This document shows, piece after piece, positions 33,601-46,358 of a stretch of DNA of 64,000 nucleotides (within the stretch, counting starts at the first letter, position 1; every line of letters begins with the position of its first letter). Position numbers and translations under genes: made by a program. Location: NCBI GenBank assembly GCA_028023455.1, contig JAQFVV010006721.1, positions 184,001-248,000 on the forward strand, in the 5' to 3' direction. This DNA is from Epiperipatus broadwayi (taxonomy: Eukaryota > Onychophora > Udeonychophora > Euonychophora > Peripatidae). The notes below the pieces were generated by a model. The model did not search any database. It was not told where the DNA came from and worked only from the letters and a program-made list of their open reading frames with translations.

Positions 33601-36600
33601 TTTGAATATTAAATACTAAACCAAAATCTTTATAGATTACATTTATAATATTAAAAGGTTCTTTAAACTGGCGAGAATAGCACAGTCATTGAATCTTAAA
33701 TTTGTTTTGCTACACCCTAGTAAAAGCATTTTTGAAAATATATTTATAAACTATTTAATATTATAATATGAAAAATGAAAATTATGCCTTGAGGAAATGT
33801 AAAATTTGATGTGCGTCTGTTAATTTCAAAATTTGTATGTTTGGAAAAGTGAAATTACAATCAGTAAATTAAGTGACATTTATTTATTAGTAATTTAATT
33901 AAAAGCAAATGAATAGCCACTTCTTAATCTTATTCATTGTTTATACTTTTCAGTTCTCTTTTTTATGTAAATTTATATATTTTCCCACTATCTTTTGCTT
34001 TTTATAGTTTCTTTTAAAGGTTATCTCACTTTTTTATATGATCTAAATCATCTTTTTAAATTTTATAGTATCATTTATTTCCTAATTTTTTTATTTCATA
34101 ATTCACAGAAAAATTCATAATATATTTATGATGTCATGTAATAAAATGTAAATCTGGGGAAAAAAGTATTTTATTTCAATTAAATTAGTTGTTTTATCTG
34201 AAATTAAATATAAAAAGAAGTAAATGCAAGTAACACTTTGTCAGGTTAAGTGAAAAAAAAAAATCGGTTAGATAATGAGTTATATTGGATAATAGAGGCA
34301 ACTTGAACATGTGGTAATTAATTATTTTTGTTGTATAGTCTGTGCTGTAATGCTCCTAAATGTTTATTTTTGTCTGATTTTTCTTCAAGGGGTGTCATAT
34401 GAATTACATTAATTTCACATGTACGATAGAAAAATTTAAATATAGATCTCTAATATTGTAATTTAGTCCTCATGTTATTATAATTTATTTACTGAACTTG
34501 TTCTAAAATAGGAAGTTGTGTTTTGTGCTACCTTGTATTATTTGTATTTTGTTTATCAATTATTGTTGTATCTCATCCTGGGTATATTTGTTTAAATATT
34601 TCATATCAGAGAGGCAGAAAAGCATATGTTGTTTGCACTTCCCAAACACAATTTTTTTTTTTTTTGGCCACTTTCATATATTTGTATTACTTTAATAATT
34701 TTTCTGTTTCTGTATTTTTTCAAGCAATTATGTATATATTTTGTTCATTATTTTTTTGTCTTCTGCATTTCATTTCAAACCTTATTTATATATTGATATG
34801 AATTTCTTTCACATATTCTCCATACATTTGTAGTTATGGACACAGATTCATTCTCACTTTTTTATTACATTATTAAACTTTTTACTATGCTACTTCATAA
34901 GTGGTGCATTATTGAGATTCTCTGCATTATCTATTATTAATATTGGGGACTAAGATAATAAAATGATTACTCAAAACTTTAATAGGTTTATAAATGAAGG
35001 TAATAACAATCAATCTTTAAGCTATTAATCATCTCAACCTATAGTTAAAGCAACATCCTTAAACAATAAACCATTATCTATGGTCTGATATATTTAGATA
35101 GGCATTAAAGATTGCAACTTGATATAGCAGTTAGAGGGCAGTTCAATTTTGATTGGTAAATTTCACATGATTATATTTATTCAATACTAAAATATTATTT
35201 ATCATTACATATATGTATATGAATTACGTAAACACAAATTAATGGAATCAAATGAAGTGAGAAATCAAAATGAGTCTCAACAACATCCATTGATAGCAAA
35301 ACAGTTATCTCTTGATTAAATTGATCAGATGATAATCATATTATATATTAATCAGTCAAATATAATAGAATAAAAAGTAAAAAATCATCTACTGATGATG
35401 ATCAAAAACATTAATCCTATAATAGCCAGTATTGTATTTCTATGCATCAGAATGCATATGTGATAAAGTGAATAAAGTTATAATTGTATTTAATAGCACA
35501 TAGTTCCAATGGTGATAATGACTATTTAAAGAATAAATATCAAAATACAAACTCTAGTAATCAGAATGAAGGCAAAGAGAAGGAGCCAGTAGATATCTAA
35601 CTGGAATACTATAATTAAATGGCAAAGTCACATTTATATAAATGCTTTACTTTTAATTGATAATTTACAGTAATATCAATCACTCTTTGATTAAACTGAA
35701 TCAAAATACCAATCTCTTTGTCCTTTTTAAAATAGTTTCTTTCATTCTATTTTTGAAATATATCTAACTAGGTAGAGATATAATTAAAATACTTCATAAA
35801 GTATAATTATTATATTTAAATAATATTGACAGTCATTAAATAAATAATTCTGGAAGTTTGGACAAGATTGGTTTTCATTTTTTAATTATTTTTTTTTTTA
35901 GGGAAGAAAAGCAGTATTGTTTATGAGCTTAATTCATTTGAAAATATGCTTGTGGAAAGTTAAAAACGTTTTTAAAATAACAATAAGATAACATTCTTTT
36001 AAAATGAATAATGCTATTAGTCTATATATATTAGTTTCATGAGTATATTGAACATATGCAGATTTTATTCAAGAAAAGGTTAAAATTATTATATACTTAA
36101 TGAATTAAAATATTTTAAATGTCAAATATTCATATGGTAATTATTACTTATATAAATTGCAACACTTCTATTAATAGTCTGTCCACTATTATAATTTTTT
36201 TCTTTTTTATATATATTAAAAATCTTTATTGAAAGCAAATATGTACAATAAAATAAATTTAAGTTACATAAACAAACACGATGAAACTAGAACATATGAT
36301 TTTTTCTTCTTATCTTTCATTTTATATATTCTTTGAAGTTATTTATAAGTGATTTTGACAATTTTTCAAGTAAGTAAAGAGCTATAAATATAGCTTTGAG
36401 ATACATTTCTCATGCAGATCTTTCAATCATAGATAGTAGCACAATAATAGGATTAGCTAACTATTCAGAATCTATGGCCAACTGATTCAAAGTTACAATT
36501 CTTTAACCTAATCATGGCTATGATGCAGTTGTCTATTTAAAATATAGGACAGTTAATATATCTTCTAATAGCAACAGGAAAAAGGCTTTTACCTTTGGAA

Positions 36601-37949
36601 CTTTGAAATTCTCTCCACTTTCAATTTCAGTTATAAATTATAATTATAACTAAATTTATTTTTTTCTATTTTTTTAAATATAAATCTCTCCCTTGAAAAT
36701 ATTTCTTTTAAAGTTGTTTTCTGTTTCTCAAATTTCTTAATTAGTCCCTTTATGCATTACTTGTTATATTATAATCTCCATTCAAAGTTGTTTATATATT
36801 CTTCTCTTCTACATTAGTTAATCTAAGAAAATCTTTTATTTTAAGTATTTTAAAATAATTGTAAGATCTACAACTTTAAATATAATTTTACAATTTTTTT
36901 TTAATCTTATGTTTAAAATTATTTTTGCTATTATTATTTTTTTAAAATATATACTCAAACACACATATGACACACTATTACATTATGTATATCATATAGC
37001 AATCAGTACTATCCACGGATTATGGGTATCTATGGGTAATCTTGGAACCAAATGATGTAGATAAAAGAGTTCATTGCAGTTTTTTTTTGCTTTTATTAAA
37101 TGTATTAAATAACAATAAATGTCTACAGGATATACATTTAATGTATATTTTGTATATTATATATTTATTTTTATATCAGCATTCATAATAATTACTATTA
37201 TACAATAACAATTTATGTACTAGTTTTATTTTCTCTTCCTTTGTTTTCTTTTGGTAATGTTCTCTATCTTTTAGCAGTTAATTTTTCTTCTTCTTGTGAT
37301 AAGATCATTTTTTTTTTGTTTCAAATTATTTAATAGCAAACCTCTTTTGATACAACAAATCATAATACATGTATATATTTTCTTTATTTACTTTTTTCAA
37401 ATGCAGAAATGTATTTTCCAATTACAATTTGATTTCTAATTTTTAAAGTAGCAATTATTGTGGAAATTTGTTTATCTTATAATTGAAAGTATGCTGTTGA
37501 TTAGAATTTATTCAACTAATTAATTGATTAGATTATGAAATCTAATAAACCAGTGTTTTTGTTTGTTTGTTTGTTTTTTTAGCTCACTGATTTATTGTTT
37601 AAAATTGTTAAGAATTAATGATTAGCTATGAAATTAGTAAACAGATTTTGTTATTTATTTATATATCATCAGAAATAGACAGTTATGTTAATTCCAAAAA
37701 AATAGAAAGAGGTTAGAGTGCAAATAACAGAAACCTAAAGTTAAGTATGTGATGATTATGCAAACTAATACAAGAACAGCTAATAGTATTATATATATTT
37801 CACATGCTAGTTTTGTAATTTGTTTATTTGACATTATGTGATAATGTTTTTTGATATTTTTATAGCAAAATATTTTTCTGAAATGCATCAATAACATGCT
37901 TAATTGTAGCTTTTTATTTTATTTAATTCTAGCTATACAATGTTCAGGA

Positions 37950-39220
37950 AAATAATTGATATTGCCTCTCATTATAATGTTTTTAAGATATTTTTTGTAC
38001 TATAATGGTCTACCTCTCATACAAAACCATGCTTAAATAGGTCATTAAATATTATGAAGTCTGTCTATTGTTTTTTTTTTTTTGCTCCATATTGATATGC
38101 CTTTACAATTAATAGAAGGCCCATTCTATATAATAAATTAGGCAGAACTATAGCTCTATATATGACTAATTTAAATGAATTAATTATTATTAATGAAGTG
38201 ATAAATCTTTTAACTTGTTACATATTTGAGCCCATTGCATCTCAACATGAAAAGTCTATCTTTCTGCTTTTAAAACCATGAAGAGAATATTAAGCTGATA
38301 AATGTCCAAATTTAAAATTGCGAAAGATTTGTATTCCTTCACTGAATGATAACAAACTGTGCCTTTTCTGATAGCCATTTCTTAAAGCAAATTTGTTTAT
38401 AGATTGTATCTGAAACATTAAGAATGTTTAAAAAATCAAGAATGGCTTAATTATACCCAGCTATCAATCATTTCACAACTAGATGATTGCTTTATAAAAC
38501 TCCTTACAAACTGGTTCAAAGATCACTGTCATAAAAATTGAAAATAAAGTTGGATCATCTCCGTTTAACCTCTGTTTTTTTCCACCAATATATATATATT
38601 TTTCATATTCTCAATTAGTAGGTACTTAATGTGAATTCCATGAATATTAGCTGTTTTAAATGTTGCTTAAACCTTCTTGATTAACTGAGTGAAACAACTT
38701 GACCAAATTGGTGAAAACAATATATAAATTACGTTTTTGCTTATGAGAATTTTCTTGCATTTATCATATCTATAGTGCTTGATTTTTTAAAGCCTTATTT
38801 AATTTTTGACAATTTCTCATCTGTAATTAAAATTACAGTAATCTATTGAATAAAATTCTTGAAAGAACTTTTGCTGGAATGAATAACAATAATATTTTAT
38901 GATGATTATAATCTTTATTTTCATAAATTGTAATAATAGAAACATTCTTAAAATCAGATGGTACTCTTTATAATTTCATTTAATCCTAAAAAAAATTCCA
39001 ATAGTTTTTGATGCAATTTTTTGTTTTTTTTTTTGTTTTAAGATTTTCAAAGAACTCTTCAACTTCATTAAAATGAATTCCTTTATTCAAATTTAAATAT
39101 GATTATTGTATTATTTTTCAATAATTTATTAAAGTATTTCCTCCAGCTCTTCAAAATATCATTATCAAATAAATGAGGAACGTGCTTTGATTTAATATTA
39201 AATTGTTTTCTATCCACATG
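37950..39220 (-). pseudogene. Non-LTR retrotransposon, reverse transcriptase region
   Basis: Decayed minus-strand RT. IPSDFKNVSIITIY and LFIPAKVLSRILFNRLL (about 38960-38830) match the IP..WK.A.IVPIYK and GK.LARILLNRL blocks; STIDMINARKFS follows (about 38790-38740). After about 500 bases with the YADD area lost, KLVIYRAIVLPNLLY appears at about 38175-38125. Many stops. Same clade as 32080-32545. Confidence 0.7.
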
Positions 39221-39249
39221 TCTATTGTGATGCATTTAACAAAGATTAT

Positions 39250-39290
39250 AATGATTAAGATCAGAAATGATTTCTGATCTTAATCATTTC
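39250..39290. repeat. Short perfect palindrome
   Basis: AATGATTAAGATCAGAAAT followed by its reverse complement with no real loop, at the upstream edge of the LINE fragment. It could extrude as a cruciform or be a small inverted duplication. Confidence 0.6.
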
Positions 39291-40014
39291 AGAACTTTTT
39301 TTTAAAATCTTTATTTAATTGACCAATAAATCTTAACTATTCATATTTGTCATTAAAGTATTTTTTTAAATCCCCATTTTAGTGTTAAAATTTCACATTT
39401 ATTTTATTTAGACAAAAAGAAAATTTATATATATTTTTTTAAAATTAAAAATTAACAATATTCTCAGTCATGATCTAGTGAGAATTCAAAACCAGACTTT
39501 AAATACTTTTTAAAGAAATTTTATGTCTCAAAATTGTGATAATTTGTAAATACAATATTATTTCACCTTGGAGTGAAATAATCCAACAATTTATACTAAT
39601 GAAGGCTTTTGCAATATTAGATTTTTTTTTTTTACAGTCTGTTTTCTATCTCCTATGTAATTTGTAAAATGCTATTGTTTTGGACATAGGTGCATTCATG
39701 TTTTTATAATTATTATTATTTTGTCAAACGAGGTGTTAGTAATATAGTCACTCCATGTGTTCTGCAAAAATTTTAAGAATAAATTTTTCCAGTCTATAGG
39801 CCTAACAATTGATCTTAATTTATTATTTATATCAACATGTACATTAAAATTTTCAAGAAGAAAAATTCAGTCTCGTTTATATTCCATGTATATTCTCTCA
39901 TTTATATATATATGTCTAAAATAGTATTGTTAAAAAACATTGACCAAATGATGATAAATACTTCAGTGATAAAACTGCTATAATACGATTGAATTGTACA
40001 TTGTTTTCTGATAA

Positions 40015-40325
40015 CACAGAGGCTCAACTCTCCATACAATAGCCATCTGTGCAAGCCAGAGTAATCAATGGATACAAAAAGGTTTGTGCATAAAATCCCT
40101 ATCTAGTGCCTACCCATCCAGCATCCCCAGACTAGTTTCCAGCCTGTGGCTTTCATCAATGAGGAGCCTTGATTCTAAGGGCATTGCACTTAGATATTAG
40201 GGATTTTGTGCACATCCATTGATTACCCTGGCTTGCACTGATGATGCTACTGTATGGAGAGTTGAGCCGCTGTGTAAAAAGTTTGTGTAAGCACAAGAAA
40301 TGATCATGTGATGTTTTTAATAACT
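40015..40325 (-). repeat. Family B element with near-intact hammerhead
   Basis: Ends GAGGCTCAACTCTCCATACAATAG and CTACTGTATGGAGAGTTGAGCC; GATCATGTGATGTTTTTAAT follows at 40304. The minus-strand hammerhead (about 40120-40180) has helix II AGCC-ACA-GGCU (four pairs), GAAAC, ACUAGUC and helix I UCCUCA/UGGGGA. The core is UUGAUGA: C3 has become U, which should cut activity strongly. Confidence 0.7.
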
Positions 40326-40599
40326 AACATACTTGTAGTCAAGATGATGATATTAATTTATATAGTTGATGTAGGTATTTCATTTGTTGGAATTATGCTC
40401 TTTTAGCATTATGGTACAAGGACAATAAAGATTTAATCTTTATTGCTTGCATTTTTGATTAATAACCACTCCCCTCCTCCCCTAAAAAAACCATCAGTTT
40501 ATTAATTATTTCTTCTAATTCAATTAATATGATACGAGAAATTATGTGTTTTCTTTATGAATATAATTGCTTTCGATATGTTAACATGCTATTTAGTCA

Positions 40600-40950
40600 A
40601 GAGATAAAGTTTTTATGCAAGAAAGTATATTACTAAAAGTAGTTAATTATAGGGAATTTGAACACAGACTTTCAAGTTCCCTTCCGTTATCTATTCTATC
40701 TCATATAACCATTATACATGTCCATACACATGTGAAAAAGATAAATGATCTTCAATATATATATTTCGTGCTGAACCAGCACTCATCAGTTAGTCCAAAT
40801 CTTCTCCCACATGTGTATCAGTTGTATGAGATAAAGTGGATAGTTTAAGGGGCTTGAAAGTCTGCATTCAAATCCCATGTGTATTGGTTGTTTGAGATAG
40901 AGTGGATAATTGAAGAGAGCTTGAAAGTCTGTTCAAGTCCTTTATAATTA
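40600..40950 (-). repeat. Family A element with tandem internal duplication
   Basis: A minus-strand family A copy. To its right a TTGTATGAGATA(A/G)AGTGGATA..GCTTGAAAGTCTG block, which is family A sequence in + orientation, occurs twice (about 40818-40868 and 40888-40938). So it is another inverted arrangement, partly duplicated. Confidence 0.6.
40741..40800 (-). ncRNA. Hammerhead ribozyme motif, family A
   Basis: Minus strand: CUAA, CUGAUGA (40789-40783), a five-pair helix II GUGCU-GGUUC-AGCAC with the canonical G-C closing the core, GAAA, then an all AU helix III and UUGA. The core is intact; helix I is weakened at UUGA. Confidence 0.7.
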
Positions 40951-41871
40951 CATCTAAAATATATAAAATATACTTTGTATTCAAATATTAACGGTTGTTA
41001 AATTATATATTTTCTCACTAAGTTGACACATTCATTATGATATCTAATATTCTAGAACTTTCACATTGCTTTTTTAGAGAGTTCTTTTGTAAGTGACTGG
41101 TTAGCTTGTTCTATTGTTTCAATTTTCAATAATTTAAACAGCTCTATGACATTTATAGGATCAAATTTTCTCATAAATGAATAATTAAAATATTAATATT
41201 AAACTTTACCTATTGAATAATATATGTATAGTAAGCAATGTAAGATAGAAACTTTTTATTGTTTATAAGCAATAGACATTTTTAGCTATATTTAAAGTAG
41301 AAGTATATTACTTTATACTTGTATTTTAGTTTAATTATTGTCCTGCATTCTGCTGTGTAATAGTAGATTCTGAAACTCAAGTTCAATGAATCAAGCCCAA
41401 CTCTGTCATTTCCAGTATTCGAACTTCGTAAGAAATCCTGAGTAATATCATTCAATTATTATTACTATTATAGAGTTTAATTGTTAATGGAAATCTTAGA
41501 ATTGTTAATATAAATTAGTTTTTTTTAAAATATATTAATTATATCAACAGAATACAAACTTTATATGGGCTTGTTTTATTTTTTAACTCAATAAAGAAAT
41601 ATTTAATTTTATAATACTTTATAATGTATATATAATTGTGTATGTATTAAGTGTATAAGTTATGATCATTGGATATAAAGATATGGTTCTAATCTTCAGT
41701 TTTTTTTAAATAAATGACTAATTTATGTTATACACTTTTTGAATAAAAAAAAGATTTTTCTTAGAGATAATTAATAGTTATGTGATGATGGATTAACAAT
41801 ACATTTAAGTTTGTTGATTATTTGCAATATATATATAATCTTTATTTATATATTTTTTAAACATATATTAG

Positions 41872-41946
41872 GGAAGGAATACTATTGGGCCTAGGAAATC
41901 CACTTTTGGATATAATTGCCAATGTAGAGGAAACTTTTCTTCATAA
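41872..41946 (+). CDS. ADK: Adenosine kinase, coding exon 2
   Basis: Adenosine kinase (PfkB/ribokinase family; adenosine + ATP to AMP + ADP; cytosol or nucleus). The acceptor TATATTAG ends at 41871 and the donor GTAAGA starts at 41947. With exon 1 it reads MREGILLGLGNPLLDIIANV (residues 1-20), then EETFLHK. GxGNPLLDI is the family's N-terminal signature; Asn11 and Asp15 correspond to human Asn14 and Asp18, which contact the ribose of adenosine. Ends in phase 2 (AA), completed to Lys by exon 3. The reading frame is clean. Confidence 0.9.
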   Translation, partial: GRNTIGPRKSTFGYNCQCRGNFSS

Positions 41947-43436
41947 GTAAGATTTTATAAATTATTTTTTTCATATAAAATATAAAAAAATTACTATATG
42001 ATTTGTTTTTCTATTTTATGGTATTTCATTTTGAAAATATACTCCTATTTTTATTGTTTATTATTTTGTCTTATCAGGATAAAAAAAAAGAAGATAAAAT
42101 TACAAATTCATCCAAATTTTTTCAATATTGTTTGATTAAAAAAAAAAAATTCTGCAAAAGAATAGTACAATAATATCAAATGACATTATCATTACTAATT
42201 CATTTCTAGGCTGAATTTAACTGTAGTTACAAGCACAATGTATTTTCTGTGCAACTTAATGCTGAAGATTTTTTATATGAAATGAGTCAGACTAGGAGTA
42301 ATATTAACATATTTAAGTTTTATAAAAGTGTTGTGAGATGGATACTATATTTTCATCAAAATAGGAATTGTAAATATCATGGCACAAGCATTGTTTTATT
42401 TTTCATGTCTCATCTTTTTATTGATAACTATAGCTTGGGTCAACAATCAAAAGAAAATAACATTTCTTAACATTATAAAATTTCAGTGCTATTAATTAAC
42501 TAATAATTCACATCTTGAAACCTTAAATTGTTATCAGTAGCATAAATGGATATTAGAGAGCTAATATACCCAAAGCCATGCAGCCATTTGGCAGCTGTAT
42601 AATTCTATTTTAAAATAAAAAAACAACAAAGCTTAAATAAAACTTCAAGAGTTTATTTATTCTGAATAATAATAATATTAGTAAGATATTAGTAATTCTG
42701 CTAATTGCCAGTTGAGAATAAGATTACTAAGATCTTTTTAAAGTTCATATCGATTTAGAGATTTAATATCTATATAGTCTGTTTAACTCAGTAGTTTTAT
42801 AACTTTATTATTTTATAAGCACAATTCACTCACACACATAATTCAAAGATAATCCAATTAGGGTTTTGACTAGAGCTCTTTTTTATTTATTTAGAGATTA
42901 CCTTCCATTTCACTAGTTTTTACACACAACTTTATTTTATATTTCACTTAATTCTTCTGCAGACTTTTGATCAGCTTGGTTCATTTGCATAAAATGAACT
43001 TTTCTTAACGTGTAAATTAGGCTGTTGCTATTTTCAATAAGTTTCCTTTTTCTGCATAATTAATTAGTTAATTTATTTTGTTTCTGGAGTATTCTAGCAT
43101 ATTTACATTTAACATCCTGTACATACACACACCATTATTTATTCTTCATAAAATATTTATAATATTTTTATATCTTATTTAATCAATACAATATTGGCAT
43201 TAAAAATATAACAATAAAAATCATATACAACAGCTAATATAAATATATTAATCATATATAAAAAGCCTTTTTTGGCACATGGTTTAATGCCCTTTTCAAA
43301 TGTTAATCTTTTATAACATTAACCAATTATTATATATACAACACTATCTAGTGTTCCGCAATGGAAGTAAAATAATGACTAACAAAAATAAAATATTAGT
43401 ACAGTAGAATAAAACGTTCATATAGATCCAATATAA

Positions 43437-43637
43437 CTTCAAAAAATTGACTATATAACATAATATATAAAACAAATAATACATATACAACTTTATATAT
43501 ATTGTCTTTTATAATTTTTCATTCATTTCCAATTGACCAATTGTTATCTAAATTTATTGAAGTATAAAAGGCAATATATATAAAGTTGTATAATATAAAT
43601 AGTATTTGTTTTGTATATTGTTATGTTATATAGTGTA
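43437..43637. repeat. Fold-back repeat abutting the assembly gap
   Basis: GACTATATAACATAATATATAAAACAAATA..TACAACTTTATATATATTG (about 43447-43508) is the near-perfect reverse complement of 43570-43637, with a loop of about 60 bases. The right arm runs into the Ns. A strong hairpin here may be why assembly stopped. Confidence 0.7.
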
Positions 43638-43639
43638 AT

Positions 43640-44139
43640 NNNNNNNNNNNNNNNNNNNNNNNNNNNNNNNNNNNNNNNNNNNNNNNNNNNNNNNNNNNNN
43701 NNNNNNNNNNNNNNNNNNNNNNNNNNNNNNNNNNNNNNNNNNNNNNNNNNNNNNNNNNNNNNNNNNNNNNNNNNNNNNNNNNNNNNNNNNNNNNNNNNNN
43801 NNNNNNNNNNNNNNNNNNNNNNNNNNNNNNNNNNNNNNNNNNNNNNNNNNNNNNNNNNNNNNNNNNNNNNNNNNNNNNNNNNNNNNNNNNNNNNNNNNNN
43901 NNNNNNNNNNNNNNNNNNNNNNNNNNNNNNNNNNNNNNNNNNNNNNNNNNNNNNNNNNNNNNNNNNNNNNNNNNNNNNNNNNNNNNNNNNNNNNNNNNNN
44001 NNNNNNNNNNNNNNNNNNNNNNNNNNNNNNNNNNNNNNNNNNNNNNNNNNNNNNNNNNNNNNNNNNNNNNNNNNNNNNNNNNNNNNNNNNNNNNNNNNNN
44101 NNNNNNNNNNNNNNNNNNNNNNNNNNNNNNNNNNNNNNN
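43640..44139. other. Assembly gap (500 N)
   Basis: Exactly 500 N, so a placeholder of unknown true size. Open frames that cross it are artefacts. It is where the 3' part of the LTR retrotransposon (pol, second LTR) would be expected. Confidence 0.95.
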
Positions 44140-44620
44140 TTCTCGTGAACAATTAAGGAAGAACAAAGGAGTCAAGAAAGGGGAAAGAAAAAAAATTTAC
44201 ATTACATAATTTAAATACAAAAGAATTATTATTATTATTAAATTTTTTTTTTTTTTTACAGATACATATAAACATAGAAAGCAGAGATTACATGAAGTAA
44301 CGAACAATTTATATACCCGGATCTAGAATTTAAACTTTAATTTTAAAATGACCTAATTTTGGCCGTGTCTGGTTAGCAATCATTATAATACTATTAGTTA
44401 AACTGATTATATATATAAAAAAAAAATTCTTAGACTAATATTAATTAACATAATATATATATAAAAAAATTTTTTAAGAACAATAATAATTAAATATTCA
44501 TAACAAAATTTCTATATAAAGCCCTATTTGACCAATATAATTTCCATTCAACCAATATTTATCAAGTTCGTTTTACTAAATTTTATACACGGAATGGCCG
44601 TCCGAAATGCTCCAATATTG

Positions 44621-45757
44621 TTATAACCCCGGGTCAGGTGGATAATATATATCTCTTGTCGTTGACGACTGCGGCCTTGGGTTTTCTAATTTTTGTCTTC
44701 TATCTGGCGGTTCTTTGGCCCAATGGCTAAAATCTAATGTAGTGAGAAATTCACTCATTTCTTCTATGTCATTTATACGACTGCCTGCCATCAACTGTTG
44801 GATGGCCAGCGGCATGCCACGCTGGATGGTCCCTATGATGTGTGAATCCGAAAAGGCGAACGTTGTAAGGGATTTAAACCGATTCGCTTGGCGGAGGAAA
44901 AACTGGGTGTGTGTCTCTTGGGGTATCGTCCCATATTTTTCCTGGCAGAGCGTATTGTAGATACCGCTTTGACGCTCGTTGCTCCAGTAACGCTTCATTA
45001 ACACATCTTTGTAATTTCCGATTGTTTTAGGCTTCCATCTCACCATATTCCACCAGTCCTTGGCAGATCCCTGTAAATGGTAGCTAGCTATCGCTATCTG
45101 CTCGTCTGGCCCTGTTTTATGAAATTGGAAGAACTTTTGCACGCTCTCTAAGTGGGCTTGAGGGTTTTCTCCAATCTCCCCTCTAAAGATCTTGATGTGG
45201 ATCATCTTTGCTAAGTAGCTTTGGTGTCCAACGTCCATCTTCGTCTCTTCTTTAATGCTGACTTCCTTTTCCGGTTCTTGTGGGCCTTCATCGGTTGGAA
45301 TGAGGTCTCTCTGCTCATCATACTTTTTTACATTCACGACACTACCTGTTTGCTCTTCTATCATAGGTTCATCAGATCTCTCTACCTTCATTTCATTCTG
45401 CATGTCTTTAACCTCTTCTACCTTTTTACTAACTCTGGAGATTCCAAAATGTTCTTTTATTACTTCTAATTCTCTCCATATAGTGTCTTTAAATTCCTGC
45501 CATTCCCTGACTCTTCTTTTTTCTTCTTCCTGTCTCCTTTTTGATTCTTCATCGCTTCTTTTTCTCATTTCCTCCTCATACATTTTCTTCATTTCTTGCA
45601 TACTCCGTCTGAGTATTTCCTCAACAAACTTGAAATTATAGTCCATTGATGCTCTATATTGTTGCGGAGCTTCCCTTCGCTCGGGTGTCGACTCCAAAGC
45701 CTCAGATAAATCTAGCTGCTCTGTATCAGTATTTTCTGTTCCCATTTTCCTATCCAT
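44621..45757 (-). CDS. gag: Retrotransposon Gag polyprotein, intact
   Basis: An uninterrupted 378-residue Gag, the longest frame in the window. Residues about 40-110 are dense in Glu, Lys and Arg (EEMRKRSDEESKRRQEEEKRR) and should form a coiled coil. An acidic linker follows to about 180. Residues about 185-340 fit the retrotransposon Gag capsid domain: FRGEIGENPQAHLESVQKFF, SAKDWWNMVRW, ANRFKSL. No CCHC zinc knuckle is seen; the protein ends at PPDPGL. It lies about 600 bases downstream of a primer site and LTR on the same strand. No pol follows before the gap. GC content is higher than its surroundings, suggesting a recent insertion. Confidence 0.85.
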   Translation of the reverse strand: MDRKMGTENTDTEQLDLSEALESTPERREAPQQYRASMDYNFKFVEEILRRSMQEMKKMYEEEMRKRSDEESKRRQEEEKRRVREWQEFKDTIWRELEVIKEHFGISRVSKKVEEVKDMQNEMKVERSDEPMIEEQTGSVVNVKKYDEQRDLIPTDEGPQEPEKEVSIKEETKMDVGHQSYLAKMIHIKIFRGEIGENPQAHLESVQKFFQFHKTGPDEQIAIASYHLQGSAKDWWNMVRWKPKTIGNYKDVLMKRYWSNERQSGIYNTLCQEKYGTIPQETHTQFFLRQANRFKSLTTFAFSDSHIIGTIQRGMPLAIQQLMAGSRINDIEEMSEFLTTLDFSHWAKEPPDRRQKLENPRPQSSTTRDIYYPPDPGL

Positions 45758-46317
45758 TTTCTTACTATTTATTTATTTATTTTACACTAGTAGCATTTAA
45801 CTATCCCCCACCGGTATCTTGGCCCTATAATACTCTTTCATTGCCCTATCCTATTCTACATTGCTGCCCTTAATATACTTAACATATATATTATAACTAA
45901 CTATTAGTAACGCGTATAAGCCACTTCTGTCTATGATATATATACTTGTACTTTAACTAAATTTTATTGTTAAAAACATAATAAGCTTCTGCTGTCTCAT
46001 TTAGCTACTGATTACTATTATTATTATATATATATATTTTTGACATATATATATAAAAGATATTTCATTAGATCCAAGTATTTCGTTCCTTCTTAAATTA
46101 CACACACATCCCTGCTTTCCTTAAATTTGTTATTACGCCTGCCGTCCTTTCACTCACTCGACCCACATTATTTCACTCGATTTAATTTTATTATTTTTAT
46201 TTTTATCCAAAACAAACTCTTTTATATATAAAACAATTAGCCAACTCGGCAACGAACGCTAAAGAAATTTATCTGCGTTATTTTTGCTCAGGGTATCTAT
46301 GGGTTTTATACTCGAAG

Positions 46318-46337
46318 CCTCACGTTATTGGCGCCAA
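46318..46337 (-). promoter_or_regulatory. Putative primer binding site
   Basis: Minus strand TGGCGCCAATAACGTGAGG starts with TGG, as sites pairing with a tRNA 3' CCA do, and lies between the LTR and gag. The 21-base spacing from the LTR end is larger than usual, so either the LTR end or the site may be misplaced. Confidence 0.55.
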
Positions 46338-46358
46338 ACGCTAAAAAAAATTTTACTA

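Larger units (their letters stand above)
29523..41871 (+). other. ADK: ADK intron 1
   Basis: A 12.3-kb intron, GTAATA to TTAG. It holds LINE and Penelope-like remnants (32080-33480, 37950-39220), family B and A elements (40015-40950) and a family D trace (31480-31575). The stretches 29600-31480, 33500-37940 and 40950-41860 are AT-rich with no gene I can recognise. A poly-G run sits at about 30990-31000. Small open frames at 30278-30475 and 34523-34801 look accidental. Confidence 0.6.

Noticed and set aside
43544-44175. Three open frames of 180-200 codons
   Set aside because: They consist almost wholly of the N gap.
45221-45641. Open frames on the + strand at 45221-45469 and 45255-45641
   Set aside because: They are antisense shadows of the Gag gene; their composition mirrors its Glu/Lys-rich coiled coil.
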